Origin: Icerya purchasi
Lineage: Eukaryota > Arthropoda > Insecta > Hemiptera > Monophlebidae
Direction: 5' to 3'
Assembly (NCBI GenBank): GCA_039619475.1
Contig: CM077115.1
Coordinates: forward strand, 106,242,393 to 106,306,392
Length of the DNA stretch: 64,000 nucleotides
Under the pieces are notes generated by a model that saw only the letters and a list, made by a program, of their open reading frames with translations, was not told where the DNA came from and did no database searches. The position numbers and the translations under genes are program-made. Of this stretch, positions 1 through 10,386 are shown piece after piece (the first letter of the stretch is position 1; every line of letters starts with the position of its first letter).

Positions 1-169
1 AAAAAAAATCATACCAAAATTTATTGCAGCCGGTGACGACACAGCCTTTAATTTCTTCAAAACTCAAGCAATATTACATAACACTCGGATAGTTCAGTAA
101 TTTCCATTTATTTAACAATACATAAACGAAAGAAAGAAAATAAAAGGTTAAAAAACGGAAAAAAATTAA

Positions 170-372
170 TCACACAACAATAATGACCCGGTGAACTAGA
201 ACCAGGTGTGACTTTAAACTGCTTCTCTGGGTAAACGATTTTTCACATAGATGGCACTTGAAAAGCCGTTTCTGACCGCATTCGTATCTGTAGTGACTCA
301 TCATATGGCCCCTTTGTTTATAACTTCTGCCGCAATCATTCAGGCACGCGAACTTTTTCGCCACAGGCGTAC
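170..372 (-). CDS. lola: lola alternative terminal exon 1, two zinc fingers
   Basis: Terminal exon of 66 codons plus stop. The acceptor reads TGTTTTTAAG|GT and two bases (GT) complete a codon begun in the upstream shared exon. Residues 1-8 are a short linker (TPVAKKFA). Finger 1 has Cys9, Cys13, His26, Cys31 (CLNDCGRSYK), and finger 2 has Cys39, Cys42, His55, His60 (EKSFTQRSSLKSH). The tail is RVIIVV. lola proteins are nuclear BTB transcription factors in which such an exon supplies the isoform-specific DNA-binding end; that role is inferred from family knowledge. CTAAT lies about 25 bases before the acceptor and fits a branch point. ACLNDC replaces the ACLNNC of its neighbours. The lola name rests on finger type plus array layout, since the BTB exons are not in view. 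Confidence 0.88.
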
Positions 373-1114
373 CTTAAAAACATTTCCGCAAAAATTAGTC
401 GGTGAAAATTTTAAAACAAATAAAATATGCAAAAAAAAAAGAAAAAGAAAAAAAAAGAATGAAAGAATTTGCAAAATTCAAAAAATCTATCGCCGCCGTT
501 AAAAAAAACCTTTATCTTTAATAATTTCCCGGACATACCATCGTCGGGAAATATTAAAACGTTTCACGGCGAACATCAGAATAACCTTTATAAGAGTTTC
601 GCGGTTGTAAATAAACCAAAACAGTTTCATAATGTGTAACAGGGCGATTCATATTACATATGGTGGCCATTGCAGTATAATTTTAAATTCCCGGTTTTCC
701 TGATTCAAATGCACCCAATTTCTCTTGTTTACTCGAATTGTACAAAAAGTTCTTTTGTTACTATCGATAATATTTGACCAGCGCGCAGCGTATTTTATAT
801 GAATAAAACAGAACTTGGTAGTTTATTCTTGAGTACATTAAAAAAGTTATCGCTTCAAATGATTTTTTCTTATTAAAAATATCGTTTCCGGCTATTTTTA
901 CTATTTTTCCCGGGTTTACGACAAAATTCCCGATTTGAAAAATTCCTGCCTTATCCCCCGGTTGGATGGCCACTCCATACACATTAGTACAATTTCTACA
1001 TTTCCTGTTAATTATAATAGATAAGATAAAAAAGAGAATTAACAAACACCGCAAGAATATGTATCAAACAGTGTTATGTTGTTACGGATTTTATCGTAAG
1101 TATACGTTGTTCCT
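373..1114. other. AT-rich spacer, nothing recognised
   Basis: Spacer between the first exon and a decayed exon. It holds A-rich tracts. Short open stretches in both strands lack finger motifs or splice context. I see no supported gene. Confidence 0.5.
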
Positions 1115-1262
1115 CCCCATAATGAATTCGGGTGTGGCCACATGTGTTCCCAAACTGCCCTTTGAAGTGAACGATTTTTCGCACGCATCACACTTGAATA
1201 GCCTGGCCACACTCGTACTGGATCATCATTTCTGCTTTCTCAATCACAGAGTCATTCGAAAA
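1115..1262 (-). pseudogene. Decayed lola zinc-finger exon
   Basis: Reading the minus strand, a finger 2 is still legible: LFKCDACEKSFTSKGSL, then GTHVATPEF, where the last ligand His is gone. It is out of frame with the YECGQ stretch before it because bases are missing after the CGQ codons. The first finger is reduced to an alignable but stop-containing stretch around 1,215-1,262, and no clean AAG|GT acceptor remains. This is a dead relative of the neighbouring exons. It is seen directly by comparison with them. Confidence 0.75.
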
Positions 1263-1676
1263 TGAAAACCTTCCGAATCTGCCTGACCGTAAGATAAGAA
1301 AAAAAAAAAAAAAAAAAAAAGGTTCCGACAAGAACCACAATTGTTAAGACCGTTCAAGGGAAATCGGAAAAATAATCCGTAAAAACTATTACAAAACACA
1401 CATACGCGCGTAAATCAAAAAAAAGAAAAAAAAAAAAAAAAAAAAAAAGAGGTTATAGCGAACAAAATTCAGAAATCATAAAACATACGTTATCGTTTAT
1501 TCGATTCGCGCGCGTTTATGATATAGAATCTATACAGTGGCAAAAATAAAAATAAAATGACATGTCAAAAAAAAAAGGGGGGGGGGGGGGGGAAGAAGAA
1601 GACTCGAACAAAAAAAAATAAAAAATAAATAAATAATCGCAAAAATTTGTTATATTAAAGATTTAAAAAAGAAACA
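1263..1676. repeat. Homopolymer-rich spacer (A runs, G16)
   Basis: Several A runs (1,301-1,320 and 1,428-1,449) and an A10 G16 block ending near 1,592. No coding signal is visible. The G run could form quadruplex structure or be prone to assembly length error. Confidence 0.6.
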
Positions 1677-1894
1677 TTAACGCAACATGAAGACGCGATG
1701 TATTCCGACAAGATGCGATTTTAAATTGCCTTTTTGAGTGAACGATTTTTCACATAGATCACATTTAAAGAGCCTTCTTCGGCCACATTCGTATCTGTAG
1801 TGACTCATCATGTGGCCCTTTTGTTTATAACATCTACCGCAATTATTCAGGCATGCGAACTTCTCCGCACCCATCGAAGTGGTCACCGACAGAC
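1677..1894 (-). CDS. lola: lola alternative terminal exon 2, two zinc fingers
   Basis: 71 residues after the split codon, acceptor AATATTTTAAG|GT. The linker LSVTTSMGAEKFA leads to finger 1 (Cys14, Cys18, His31, Cys36; CLNNCGRCYKQK) and finger 2 (Cys44, Cys47, His60, His65; EKSFTQKGNLKSH). The tail is RVFMLR. CTAAC sits about 25 bases before the acceptor and matches a branch-point consensus well. Linker, fingers and flanks are nearly the same as in the exons at 2,281 and 2,764, so this is one unit of a recent tandem triplication. Upstream of it (right side) lies a long TA/CA microsatellite that the other two units lack or have shorter. Confidence 0.9.
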
Positions 1895-1939
1895 CTTAAA
1901 ATATTTTCGCAACAGTTAGTCCGTGAAAAATTTTTAATG

Positions 1940-2060
<121 letters not shown>

Positions 2061-2280
2061 GCCGTGGACAAAGAAAAAAAATTTAAATGAATTTACAGAA
2101 ATCAAAATTAAATAAAATTTATTTTTAATTTTCTCTCGATACATCATCCGATCGGAAAATGTTACGCAACGTCACGCGATACGGATTAATCTTAATGAAC
2201 CGCAATATTACAGAATAAACGAAAACAACTTCATTAGGAGACAAGAATTAATACGAATAACGAGCATCTTAATTACGATC

Positions 2281-2492
2281 TTAAATAAATGCTTGGTGAA
2301 TTAGGACCAAGTGTGTTTTTAAATTGCCTTTTTGAGTGAACGATTTCGCGCATAGGTCACATTTGAACAGCCTTTTTTGACCGCATTCGTATCTATAGTG
2401 ACTCATCATATGTCTCTTTTGTTTATAACATCTACCGCAATTATTCAGGCATGCGAACTTCTCCGCACCCATCGAAGTGGTCACCGACAGAC
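2281..2492 (-). CDS. lola: lola alternative terminal exon 3, two zinc fingers
   Basis: 69 residues, acceptor AATATTTTAAG|GT. The linker LSVTTSMGAEKFA is identical to that of the exon at 1,677. Finger 1 is Cys14, Cys18, His31, Cys36 (CLNNCGRCYKQKRH) and finger 2 is Cys44, Cys47, His60, His65 (AKSFTQKGNLKTH). The tail is QAFI. It differs from its left neighbour mainly at positions just after finger 1 (G to R), at the start of finger 2 (E to A) and in the tail, which is typical of a young duplicate. The exon-to-exon period is 598 bases on the left and 483 on the right. Confidence 0.9.
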
Positions 2493-2763
2493 CTTAAAAT
2501 ATTTTCGCAACAGTTAATCCGTGATAAATTTTAAATTAAATATAGACATGAACAAAGAAAGAAAAAATTTAAATGAATTTACAGAAATCAAACTTTATGG
2601 TGTTTATTTTCAATTTTCTCTCGGAACGTCATCCGATCGGGAAATGTTACGCAACGTCACGCGGTACGGAGTAATCTTAATGAAACGCAACATTACAGAA
2701 TAAGCGAGAACAATTCCGTTAGGACAAGAATTAATACGATTAACGAGCATCTTAATTACGATC

Positions 2764-2975
2764 TTAAATAAACGCTTGGTGAATTAGGGCTAAGTGTGTT
2801 TTTAAATTGCCTTTTTGAGTGAACGATTTTTCACATAGGTCACACTTAAACAGCCTTTTTTGGCCGCATTCGTATCTGTAGTGACTCATCATGTGGCTCT
2901 TTTGTTTATAACTTCTACCGCAATTATTCAGGCATGCGAACTTCTCCGCACACATCGAAGTAGTCACCGGCAGAC
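2764..2975 (-). CDS. lola: lola alternative terminal exon 4, two zinc fingers
   Basis: 69 residues, acceptor AATATTTTAAG|GT. The linker is LPVTTSMCAEKFA. Finger 1 is Cys14, Cys18, His31, Cys36 (CGRSYKQKSH) and finger 2 is Cys44, Cys47, His60, His65 (EKSFTQKGNLKTH). The tail QAFI is shared with the exon at 2,281. The 3' flank (minus sense) is also nearly the same as that unit's, including the stretch complementary to TTAATTACGATCTTAAATAA, so the duplication covered flanks as well as coding sequence. Confidence 0.9.
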
Positions 2976-3024
2976 CTTAAAATATTTTCGCAACAGTTAA
3001 TCCGTGAAAATTTTTTAATTAAAT

Positions 3025-3037
3025 ATAATATAATATA

Positions 3038-3069
<32 letters not shown>
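3025..3069. repeat. (TAATA)n and (TA)n microsatellite
   Basis: A short TAATA-type array passes into a TA tract at the same place, relative to the exon, as the large TA/CA tract at 1,941-2,060 in the neighbouring unit. The shared placement suggests it arose in the duplicated unit and grew unevenly. Confidence 0.85.
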
Positions 3070-3073
<4 letters not shown>

Positions 3074-3249
3074 TGAACAAAGGGGAAAAAAGAATTTAAA
3101 TGAATTTACAGAAATCAAACTTTATGGTATTTATTTTCAATTTTCTTTCGATACACATCATCCGATCGGGAAATGTTACGAAACGAGAACAATTCCGTTA
3201 GTATAAAAATAAATTCGGGGCACGAGAATACAGATAAGAAACATCTTAA

Positions 3250-3467
3250 TTACGATCTTAAATATACGTTTGCCATAACGTCGTCACGGTGAATGGAGGC
3301 CAGATGTGCTTTTAAATTGCGCTTTATAGTGAACGATTTTTCGCATACATCGCACTTAAAAAGCTTCCTCTGGCCACACTCGTATCGATAGTGACGCATC
3401 ATGTTCCTCTTGTGCTTGTAGCTTCGACCGCAGTTATTGACGCAAGTAAACTTTTTCGCCGCCCGAC
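3250..3467 (-). CDS. lola: lola alternative terminal exon 5, two zinc fingers
   Basis: 71 residues with no usable ATG near its start, so a start-codon search misses it; the frame is set by the acceptor AATATTTTAAG|GT. Finger 1 is Cys8, Cys12, His25, Cys30 (CVNNCGRSYKHKRN) and finger 2 is Cys38, Cys41, His54, His59 (EKSFTIKRNLKAH). The linker is only RAAKKFT. The tail is long (RDDVMANVYLRS), probably because an earlier stop was lost, since the stop-region bases match the non-coding flank of the neighbouring units. It is the outermost unit of the 1.7-3.5 kb cluster and the most diverged of it. Confidence 0.9.
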
Positions 3468-3665
3468 CTTAAAATATTTCCGTGATAATTAGTCCGTGAG
3501 AATTACAAAAATAAAATTTTCAGAAAAAATTTTAATTAATTTCTCAAAAAACGAAATTTATCACCTCCGGTAAAATTTTTAATTTCCTTAACGCATCGTC
3601 GTCAGAGGAAATAATCTGCACAATGTTCGAATAATTCAGTGTAATCTCTCCATAATACACAAATA

Positions 3666-3856
3666 TCAATTTCCGTTTGTCACATAATGACCACCACCGC
3701 AGGTGAGAGGCAGGCAGGCAGGCAGGCGGGTGACTTTAAATTGGTAATCTTTCAGGTGAAAGTCTTCAGTGGGATCATACGATGAAACCCGAGTGTTTTT
3801 GTAATTTGGTTCGTAGTGATTAGGACGGAAAAATTTTTCCGCGAGCAGAAGACTGT
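3666..3856 (-). pseudogene. Ligand-less lola-type exon, frame still open
   Basis: A phase-1 acceptor (TTTTCAAAG|AC) leads into 62 open codons: SLLLAEKFFRPNHYEPNYKN and on. This aligns with the usual AEKFFCPNNCGRSYK, but Cys becomes Arg and the second Cys-Gly becomes Tyr-Glu. The middle of the exon is deleted, and finger 2 is reduced to EDFHLKDYQFKV. A small CAGG/CCTG repeat encodes LPACLPLTC near the end. No zinc site remains. It is probably a dying exon; the open frame could be chance, or it could still be spliced as a finger-less ending. Confidence 0.55.
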
Positions 3857-4613
3857 CTTTGAAAACACTAAATGATAGAATTCGGTAAAACTGAAGGTGA
3901 CAGAACAAATGAAATAAAAAGGAAGAAAGAATTCAGAAAAATCATTTCAACGTAATATTCACTTAACACTTCTTACATTCGAGATTTAGCGCGCTCACCC
4001 TAGTCTGCCAGCGCGTAATCATTTTAATTTTATTATTATTAAGTTTACGACAGGCCCTTATTGTATTACAAAACATTTCCAAGATTAATTTTTGTCCTCC
4101 TTGACATCGATCGCCGAAAAGAATTGGTAAATATATACGAAACAATATCACAAATGGAATTAAATTCTACGTATCGCTGTTGTCGGTGATGGGGCTCTAC
4201 GTGGCCCGCTAAATATCTGCAAGTTGTTCGAATGACCATCATCGACGAGGGTTGGAATTATTTAAAACTAACAATAATACTACTATCGAGAAATGCATTT
4301 CTCGGAATGGGGTAACGTATTTGAAAAATTGATCACTCCGTAACAAGGACGATAACAAGATATAGCAAGATTTTTCTGTCAATATTCCTTCTTCTGCGGA
4401 TCGATCTTAAGCGATGAGAGGAAAAAAATGCAAACAGTAGCTTCAAGAGGGTTAAAAATTCAACTAGCTGCTTCTTCCGTGTTTATCCTTTGATTACTGT
4501 TTCCTCCAATCCTCCTCCCAAGACCAAAAACTATTTTCGAAAATGATGGTGAGCACATTTTACTCGCATTCACCATTGGCCGACAATCGGATCTCTTGCA
4601 CATTTCCTTTCTG
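3857..4613. other. Spacer with a 26-bp dispersed repeat copy
   Basis: No coding signal. At 4,163-4,189 a 26-base stretch (AATTCTACGTATCGCTGTTG and on) recurs with one mismatch at 42,454-42,479, which suggests the edge of a dispersed element. Confidence 0.4.
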
Positions 4614-4780
4614 AATTTTAAAAATTTAGTATTATTAATTTTCTTAAAATTCCAATTGAAAATGTTTTAATCCATAATTGTATGGACACATTTCATTCTT
4701 AATTTTAAAAATTTACTATTATTAATTTTCTTAAAATTCCAATTGAAAATGTTTTAATCCATTATTGTACGGACACATTA
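4614..4780. repeat. Two-copy tandem repeat, 87-bp period
   Basis: AATTTTAAAAATTTA, then TATTATTAATTTTC and so on, starts at 4,614 and again at 4,701 with few changes. The shared part ends near GGACACATT. Its role is unknown. Confidence 0.85.
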
Positions 4781-4869
4781 CCGCGAGACCGCTACTATTC
4801 CTCGTACTATAAAAAATTAATCAAATAAAATAAATACACTGTCTAACGAAAATTAATCGCAACAGTTGG

Positions 4870-5690
4870 AAAATTATCAAAAATCATGGGTAATATGTAT
4901 AATTGGTTTAGAACATACTTAACTAACAGGAAAAATGTCACCAAAATTAATGTATTCAGCGAAAGTATTACACAGAAATCTGGGGTTCCTCAGTTCCTTA
5001 TTTATTTCTGATATATATAAATGACCTGTGTGATTTGTCTGTAAATGGAAAAATATTTACCTATGCTGACGATATACTGCACTAGTTATGAATTCCCGCT
5101 TTCCAGAAAAATTGCATGTACCCATTCGAGAAGATATATGTACATAAAATCTATACATGGTTACAACAAAATAAGTTATCCCTAAACGAAAATAAGACTA
5201 AATTCATGATTTACACTTATCAGGATCAAAGACTTTGGGACAGATTTTGTATTTCTTATGGTGATAATATTTCGATTGAAAGAGTTTATATAATTGTTAT
5301 GCTTAATCTGTAGATTTAATTTTCAAATAGATTCAATTTTGTTAGTTTTTACAATAGCTTTATTTTCATTTAATTCAAATTATTCATTGCATGCTATCTT
5401 ATTTAATTAATCATTTATTTATTTTTTCTTCTGTTTTCCACATATTTATACAAAAACTTTTTATTTTGCTTTAATTCAATTTATTATATGTACATCACTT
5501 CTATTTTTATTATTTGTATTTAAATAAATTTCCTTTTATTTATTTTATCTTCCCTCTATTTTCTTTTTGTTTCATACCGTTGCGATATTTTGATTTATTG
5601 TAATTTTTATTTTTTATTTCCACTATTCGCGTGACGTAAGCGCATATGTGGGTTTTATAGCAATAATAATAATAATAATAATAATAAAGA
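4870..5690 (+). mobile_element. Non-LTR retrotransposon 3' fragment (reverse transcriptase relic)
   Basis: Broken reverse transcriptase reading on the plus strand. NWFRTYLTNRKNV begins at 4,901, then SGVPQ with a deletion of the usual following GS.LGP part, then FLIYINDLCDL. The catalytic YADD box is at 5,062-5,073 and is followed by a stop at 5,083. After a frame change, TWLQQNKLSLNENKTKFMI is legible around 5,150-5,210. The order GVPQ, YINDL, YADD, WL..NKLSLN.KKT is that of jockey/R1-type reverse transcriptases. AT-rich sequence follows and ends in a (TAA)n-like tail at 5,660-5,687. It is dead: stops, a deletion and no endonuclease part. It lies opposite in orientation to the exons. Confidence 0.85.
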
Positions 5691-6484
5691 ATTTGAAAAA
5701 GAAAGCATGGTCACAGTTGGGGTATGTGATCGATTCTAGCCATAAACACAAGCATATGCAACGAATATCACAAAGTACTCACCACATTATCATTTATATA
5801 GTACTAATTTGTATTCCGTGTTTTTGCTGCTCAGTCGAGCTCTTGGTGAGTTTTTTTTTTGTCCCAATTATTCTATGCTGGCATTCGTAAGTGATACTAA
5901 CATATTTACGGCCATCCATGTTTGCTTGATATTTTTTACTTTACAAGGAGTAATATTAATAGTTTATGCGTGTTCACTAATCTTTACCCCCCCCCCCCCC
6001 CCCCAAATAATAAGAGTAAACAATCTTGCTTAGTTTTTTTTTTTGTGTTTATATTAACTTAAAAATGGTGTTAAATGGTTTCTTCTCGGGCAAAAAAAAA
6101 AAAAAAATCTAAAGCTACATTAGCACGAAATATATAGATACCGGAATTGTAACAACACGTTGCTCACTAACACCGTTTTCTCAATCTCATTACAGCACAA
6201 CGAATAATTAAATTTAAATTTAATTTCGCTTTCGATTTAAATTAAATAAAAATTAAATAGTAATGAATAAAATTCGTTTTTAATCCTTTCTGAGCCATCT
6301 TTGTTTCCTTTGTTTTCGCTTACGGTAGAATTTATATTTATATTTAATTTCTTTTCTTCGTAATTATTCGTTGTTACCCCCAAGACTATAAATCATCTTT
6401 TATTTGATGCATCCTGTACGTGAAGGAAGAGCATTCAAAAAAATTCGAGTTATCTTCTCGAAAACAGGTTAAAAGGAGAGAAAA
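5691..6484. other. AT-rich spacer with C18 run
   Basis: No finger motifs or retrotransposon motifs are seen. A run of 18 C lies at 5,987-6,004, and AATTTAAAT-type low-complexity sequence at 6,200-6,260. Confidence 0.5.
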
Positions 6485-6608
6485 AAATGAATACTGTGGA
6501 ACCTGTTTTTCGGAAAAAGATGTGCATATACCTCATGCATGCGGGCCATTTAAAAAGCTTCCTTGAACTGCAAAACAATAATTTTATCGGCGCACCGCAG
6601 CGATTGAC
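6485..6608 (-). pseudogene. Decayed lola zinc-finger exon with acceptor kept
   Basis: An acceptor-like TTCTATAAG|GT remains at the right edge. Codons for NRCG of finger 1 follow, then a deletion joins directly to CSSRKLFKWPAC, which aligns with CGQRKLFKCDVC but has Cys to Trp. The expected frame meets a stop in the KAF region, and no finger His pair follows. The Leu-Phe-Lys core and the preserved 3' splice site identify its origin. Confidence 0.6.
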
Positions 6609-6885
6609 CTTATAGAATATTTCCCGAACACTGTAATCCCGAAGGAACCCGAAAAACAACCTCGTACTACCGCACCAGCTTTTTTTCTTTTCATTTTCGG
6701 ACATTAAAAGAAAGAGAGGAAAAAATCTTAAAACGAGCCGAATTCAAAAAGAGCGGCATAATAACGTGTAATCTGCAACCATTTATTTCGAACAGTCTTC
6801 GACGTAATTACAGACAAAGATGCCGGACGCGATAAGTTTCTCGTTAGGTAACTACTATAAATAACGTAGCTCGGAAAAATCGCTA

Positions 6886-7193
6886 TCAATTCGCATTCAT
6901 AAAGACACGGTGGCGAATGCCGAGGTGCGCTTTTAAATTGCTCCTCTGGCTAAACATCTTTCCACATATGTCGCATTTAAAACGCCTGCTTCGTCGATGC
7001 ACAATATCCAGGTGAGTCCTCAGGTGGCTCCTTTGGCTGAACGACTTCTCGCATACGCCGCACTGGAACAGCCGTCTACGGCCGCATTCGTACCTGTAGT
7101 GGCTCATCATGTGACTCTTCTGCTTGTAACATCGACCGCAACCGTTGAGGCAAACGAACTTGCCCGCGCCCGTCGACTTGCCCGTCGTCCAAC
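6886..7193 (-). CDS. lola: lola alternative terminal exon 6, three zinc fingers
   Basis: 101 residues, acceptor GGAAATATTTTAAG|GT. The linker WTTGKSTGAGKFV is Gly/Thr rich. Finger 1 is Cys14, Cys18, His31, Cys36 (CLNGCGRCYKQKSH). Finger 2 is Cys44, Cys47, His60, His65 (EKSFSQRSHLRTH). A third, extra finger is Cys73, Cys76, His89, His94 (GKMFSQRSNLKAH), joined by RRSRRFK. The tail is RVFMNAN. Fingers 2 and 3 resemble each other, so the third probably arose by duplication inside the exon. CTAATTG lies about 25 bases before the acceptor. The coding part is more GC-rich than its flanks. Its total of 308 bases equals that of the exon at 9,431. Confidence 0.92.
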
Positions 7194-7904
7194 CTTAAAA
7201 TATTTCCGCAACAATTAGTCCGTGAAAATCGAAAATTACAGAATCGCTATTCGGTCAGCAAATCTTACGTTGCGCCAATAGGAGACGCATGCTATTGTGC
7301 GAGTAAGCGAGAACAACTTTTTTTTTTTCTTCTTTTTTGCAATCGGGACACACTTTTATTGCACAAATCGCACGGAGAAACAACGTATTCGCAACGTATT
7401 CGTACATTTCCCGTTTATTAGCTAATGACGAGAATAAACAAATCGTATTTACTCGCATAATTTCTGCACTTTTTTGCCGTTTTTTAAAAAAGGAGGTGCG
7501 TAAATTACGCGCGGAATTCAGATCAACCTGCATTTTGCGGGTTATACGTAATAGGTGTGTATTTCAAAATTACCTCTTACCTAAACAGAACACTGATTAA
7601 GTGAAATCAGTTACCCCTTTATTTCGAAAAGTATATTTATACAATAATAGGTGTAAAACTACATGACGGTAATTTATAAATTCGAGTAGCGGTAATTTAT
7701 TTTTAAGAAATTAAACATTGTCTAGTAATGTTAGTAGCTATTAACGTATTTTAATAACGCGAAAATATGGTTTATATTATTTTTCCAAAAAAAAAAAAGT
7801 GTGCAAAAATTAGGGTGCGTAAATTACGCGAGTAAGTACGGTAAATAACGAAACATCTTAAGAATAAAATATCAAATTACGGTATCTTTAATATTAGTCT
7901 TAAA
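7194..7904. other. AT-rich spacer, nothing recognised
   Basis: Overlapping open stretches exist on both strands at 7,255-7,600 but show neither finger motifs nor convincing splice sites. I see no supported gene. Confidence 0.5.
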
Positions 7905-8100
7905 TCGACTTCGTCCAATTAGGGCCAGAAAACTACTCTTCCGTAGTGAACGATTTTTCACGGGTGTATAGAAACACTTGTAGTCACAGGTATGCGCTGC
8001 TGATGCCATCACACGATTCTTCCGCTTAAACGTGAATCGTTTGTTTTTTCGTTCTTTTTTTTTTTTTCTTTCCTTTTCGGGAAATTGCGAACTTGCCGGC
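7905..8100 (-). pseudogene. Decayed lola zinc-finger exon with Lys-run expansion
   Basis: The acceptor survives (AATATGTTTAAG|GC), followed by CGG AAG-like remains of the KFA segment. An A-rich expansion (8,048-8,086 region) replaces finger 1 with Lys/Arg codons. Near the end EKSFTTEE is legible in a shifted frame and then meets a stop. No complete metal site is left. Comparison with neighbouring exons makes the origin clear. Confidence 0.65.
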
Positions 8101-8313
8101 CTTAAACATATTCGCACGCGTCGCCACAATTACATTAGTTCGCGATGGAAAGGAGTCTGCCCAGATCACAACATCACACACTTTAGATTTCGTCCACGAT
8201 TCACAGAATTCACGGTGTTGTTTAAATATGTGGAACAAGACGGACAAGAATCCGTATATTTGCCGGTAAAATTATGTCAACGGGATTCCGAAAGGGCAAT
8301 TCCAATATAGGTG

Positions 8314-8522
8314 TCACATAACGAGGTGGTGAATCAGTCCCAGGTGTAGCTTTAATTTTCTTCTTTCGGTAAACAACTTTGCGCATACGTCGCATTTAAA
8401 AAGCCTCCGTTGGACGCATTCGTATCTGTAATGAGTCATCATATGTCTCTTGTGTTTGTAGCGTCGACCGCAATTATTAAGGCAAAGAAATTTTTTGTCT
8501 AGCAGCGATTTATCCGAACCAC
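8314..8522 (-). CDS. lola: lola alternative terminal exon 7, two zinc fingers
   Basis: 68 residues, acceptor AATATTTTCAAG|GT. The linker is GSDKSLLDKKFL. Finger 1 is Cys13, Cys17, His30, Cys35 (CLNNCGRRYKHKRH) and finger 2 is Cys43, Cys46, His59, His64 (AKLFTERRKLKLH). The tail is HLVM. The inter-finger linker reads ECVQRR, with Val in place of the nearly invariant Gly. Upstream in the intron is a long A/T homopolymer near 8,571-8,595. All eight ligands are present, so I take it as functional. Confidence 0.9.
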
Positions 8523-8569
8523 CTTGAAAATATTCCACAAAAATTACATTAGATATTTTTAACCGAATT

Positions 8570-8601
<32 letters not shown>

Positions 8602-9430
8602 CACAGAAAACATGCAATATATTATTAACCCGAATTCCCATTACTTTCGATAATGTTTTTATTATTAGCTTTTTTCCCCAAAATTATTTATGCAGCAACT
8701 CGATGTTAAAATTCGAAAAATAAAATCAATAATAATAATGGATACACACTAAAGCACGATTAAGAAAATTTATAAACATCTTTAAAAAATTAAGCACTTA
8801 ATTAATATACATATATGATATTTTTCCTTTTTTCATTTTTGTATATTTACGTCGCAGATTTTCCCGACTACATTCATGCGTAAATTGTTACTTTTGGCGG
8901 GAAAATAATTTCCGCGCCAAAACAATACACACTCACCAAAAAAAAAAAGGAAAAATCTTCGAACGATTATGACAAAAATAAATCGAAACCGAACCAAACG
9001 TTGCAAAGAATTAATTAATTTAGGATATATACACACATACCTATATCTATGTATCTATGTATTTATGTATCTATGTATCTATGTATCTATGTATCTATGT
9101 ATCTATGTATCTATGTATCTATGTATCTATATATCTATACACGCACGACAACGCATGAAATGATTTTGAAAGTTAAAACGATATATATTTAATTTATAGC
9201 GGATGGATACACAAGGGTTGACCGTTAACTGCGATTAATAGATTATCCCCAAAAAATCGCATATCGATGGGTTTTTTGCTTCTTTTTACTGTTAATCTTA
9301 AATAGTGTTACAATTTCGACGGAAAATTCTGCTACAGCGTGTGACTAATACGGTTTCAGAGCATTTCAACTTTCAAAAAAAAAGTTTACAATAATTAAAA
9401 ATGAAAAATAAGTGAAATAAAAGTGAATAA
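8523..9430. repeat. Spacer with (ATCTATGT)n microsatellite
   Basis: The array of ATCTATGT-type units spans about 9,037-9,140. The rest is AT-rich with no coding signal. Confidence 0.8.
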
Positions 9431-9738
9431 TCAGTTTACGTTGTCCATAATGACAGCATGAATGATACCGAGGTGCGATTTTAAATTACATTTTTGACTA
9501 AACAACTTTCCACAAATATCGCATTTAAAACGTTTTTTCTGTCCGTGAATAGTATCAAAGTGTATCTTTAGGTAGCTTTTTTGTGCGAAAAACTTGCCGC
9601 ACGCGTCGCACTTAAAACATCTCCTCTGGCCGCATTCGTATCTGCAATGGGTAATCAAGTGATCCCTGAATTTGTAGCGTCGACCGCAATTATTCGGGCA
9701 AAGAAACTCTTGACGAAACGGCGATTCATCCGGTTGAC
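9431..9738 (-). CDS. lola: lola alternative terminal exon 8, three zinc fingers
   Basis: 101 residues, acceptor AATATTTTCAAG|GT. The linker QPDESPFRQEFL is acidic, unlike those nearby. Finger 1 is Cys13, Cys17, His30, Cys35 (CGRRYKFRDHLITH, then CRYEC). Finger 2 is Cys43, Cys46, His59, His64 (GKFFAQKSYLKIH). Finger 3 is Cys72, Cys75, His88, His93 (GKLFSQKCNLKSH), joined by GQKKRFK. The tail is AVIMDNVN. It has the same length and finger spacing as the exon at 6,886, which suggests one ancestral three-finger exon duplicated, with strong divergence since. Confidence 0.92.
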
Positions 9739-10386
9739 CTTGAAAATATTTCGGCGAAGATTAGATTCGATTCGAAAAACTGAACAAAAAAGGAAAAGAT
9801 GTATATACGAATTAATGAAAACACAAAACACGGGGGGGGGGGGAATTAACAATAAATTCGATATGTTTCAGTAGTATCGGGTCATTTGATGCGAGACATG
9901 TTTACCAAATCGCAGTTGGCAATTTAGTGTATACTCGAACAAGAAGCTCTGGCGTATAGTCGAAATGCATATTACCTAAACTTCGCAGATTTTGCGCTTC
10001 AATGCAACTTTATTCCCTCTCGCGTTCATCAATCGCTTCTAGTCGATGACTATTCACAACCAACCGCGTTTTATAAGCACGAGATTGCCCCTGCTGTACC
10101 GCCTGTGTAGATTGCACGGTCGATGGAAGTGCTCGCCGCGTTCCAGCCCATTTTAAGGATAAGTGCTGTGTGAACCCCGCTTCAGATCAGAACTGCCTTT
10201 TCGAACGTAAATACTGACCGGGTTCAGTGTGGAACTAGCAAAGCGTGGACGTAATGTTGTTCGGACACAGTTGGATATTATGATATTCCTCCAAGGAAGC
10301 GGTTTTCAATCCTGAAACGCGTGGAAACAGCTGTTGTTATACAGGACACACTCGGATTTATCGATGACAGCGTGAATTGATCTTAC
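9739..10386. other. Spacer, less AT-rich at 9.9-10.4 kb
   Basis: From about 9,900 base composition becomes more balanced than in most of the window. I see no finger motif and no retrotransposon motif. It adjoins the candidate exon at 10,387. Confidence 0.35.

Noticed and set aside
251..502. Plus-strand open frames opposite the finger exons (also at 7,337, 9,581, 12,011, 16,007, 39,340, 51,108, 59,967)
   Set aside because: They are mirror frames of the minus-strand finger exons; the conserved pattern is codon-based on the minus strand, and no plus-strand splice or domain evidence exists.
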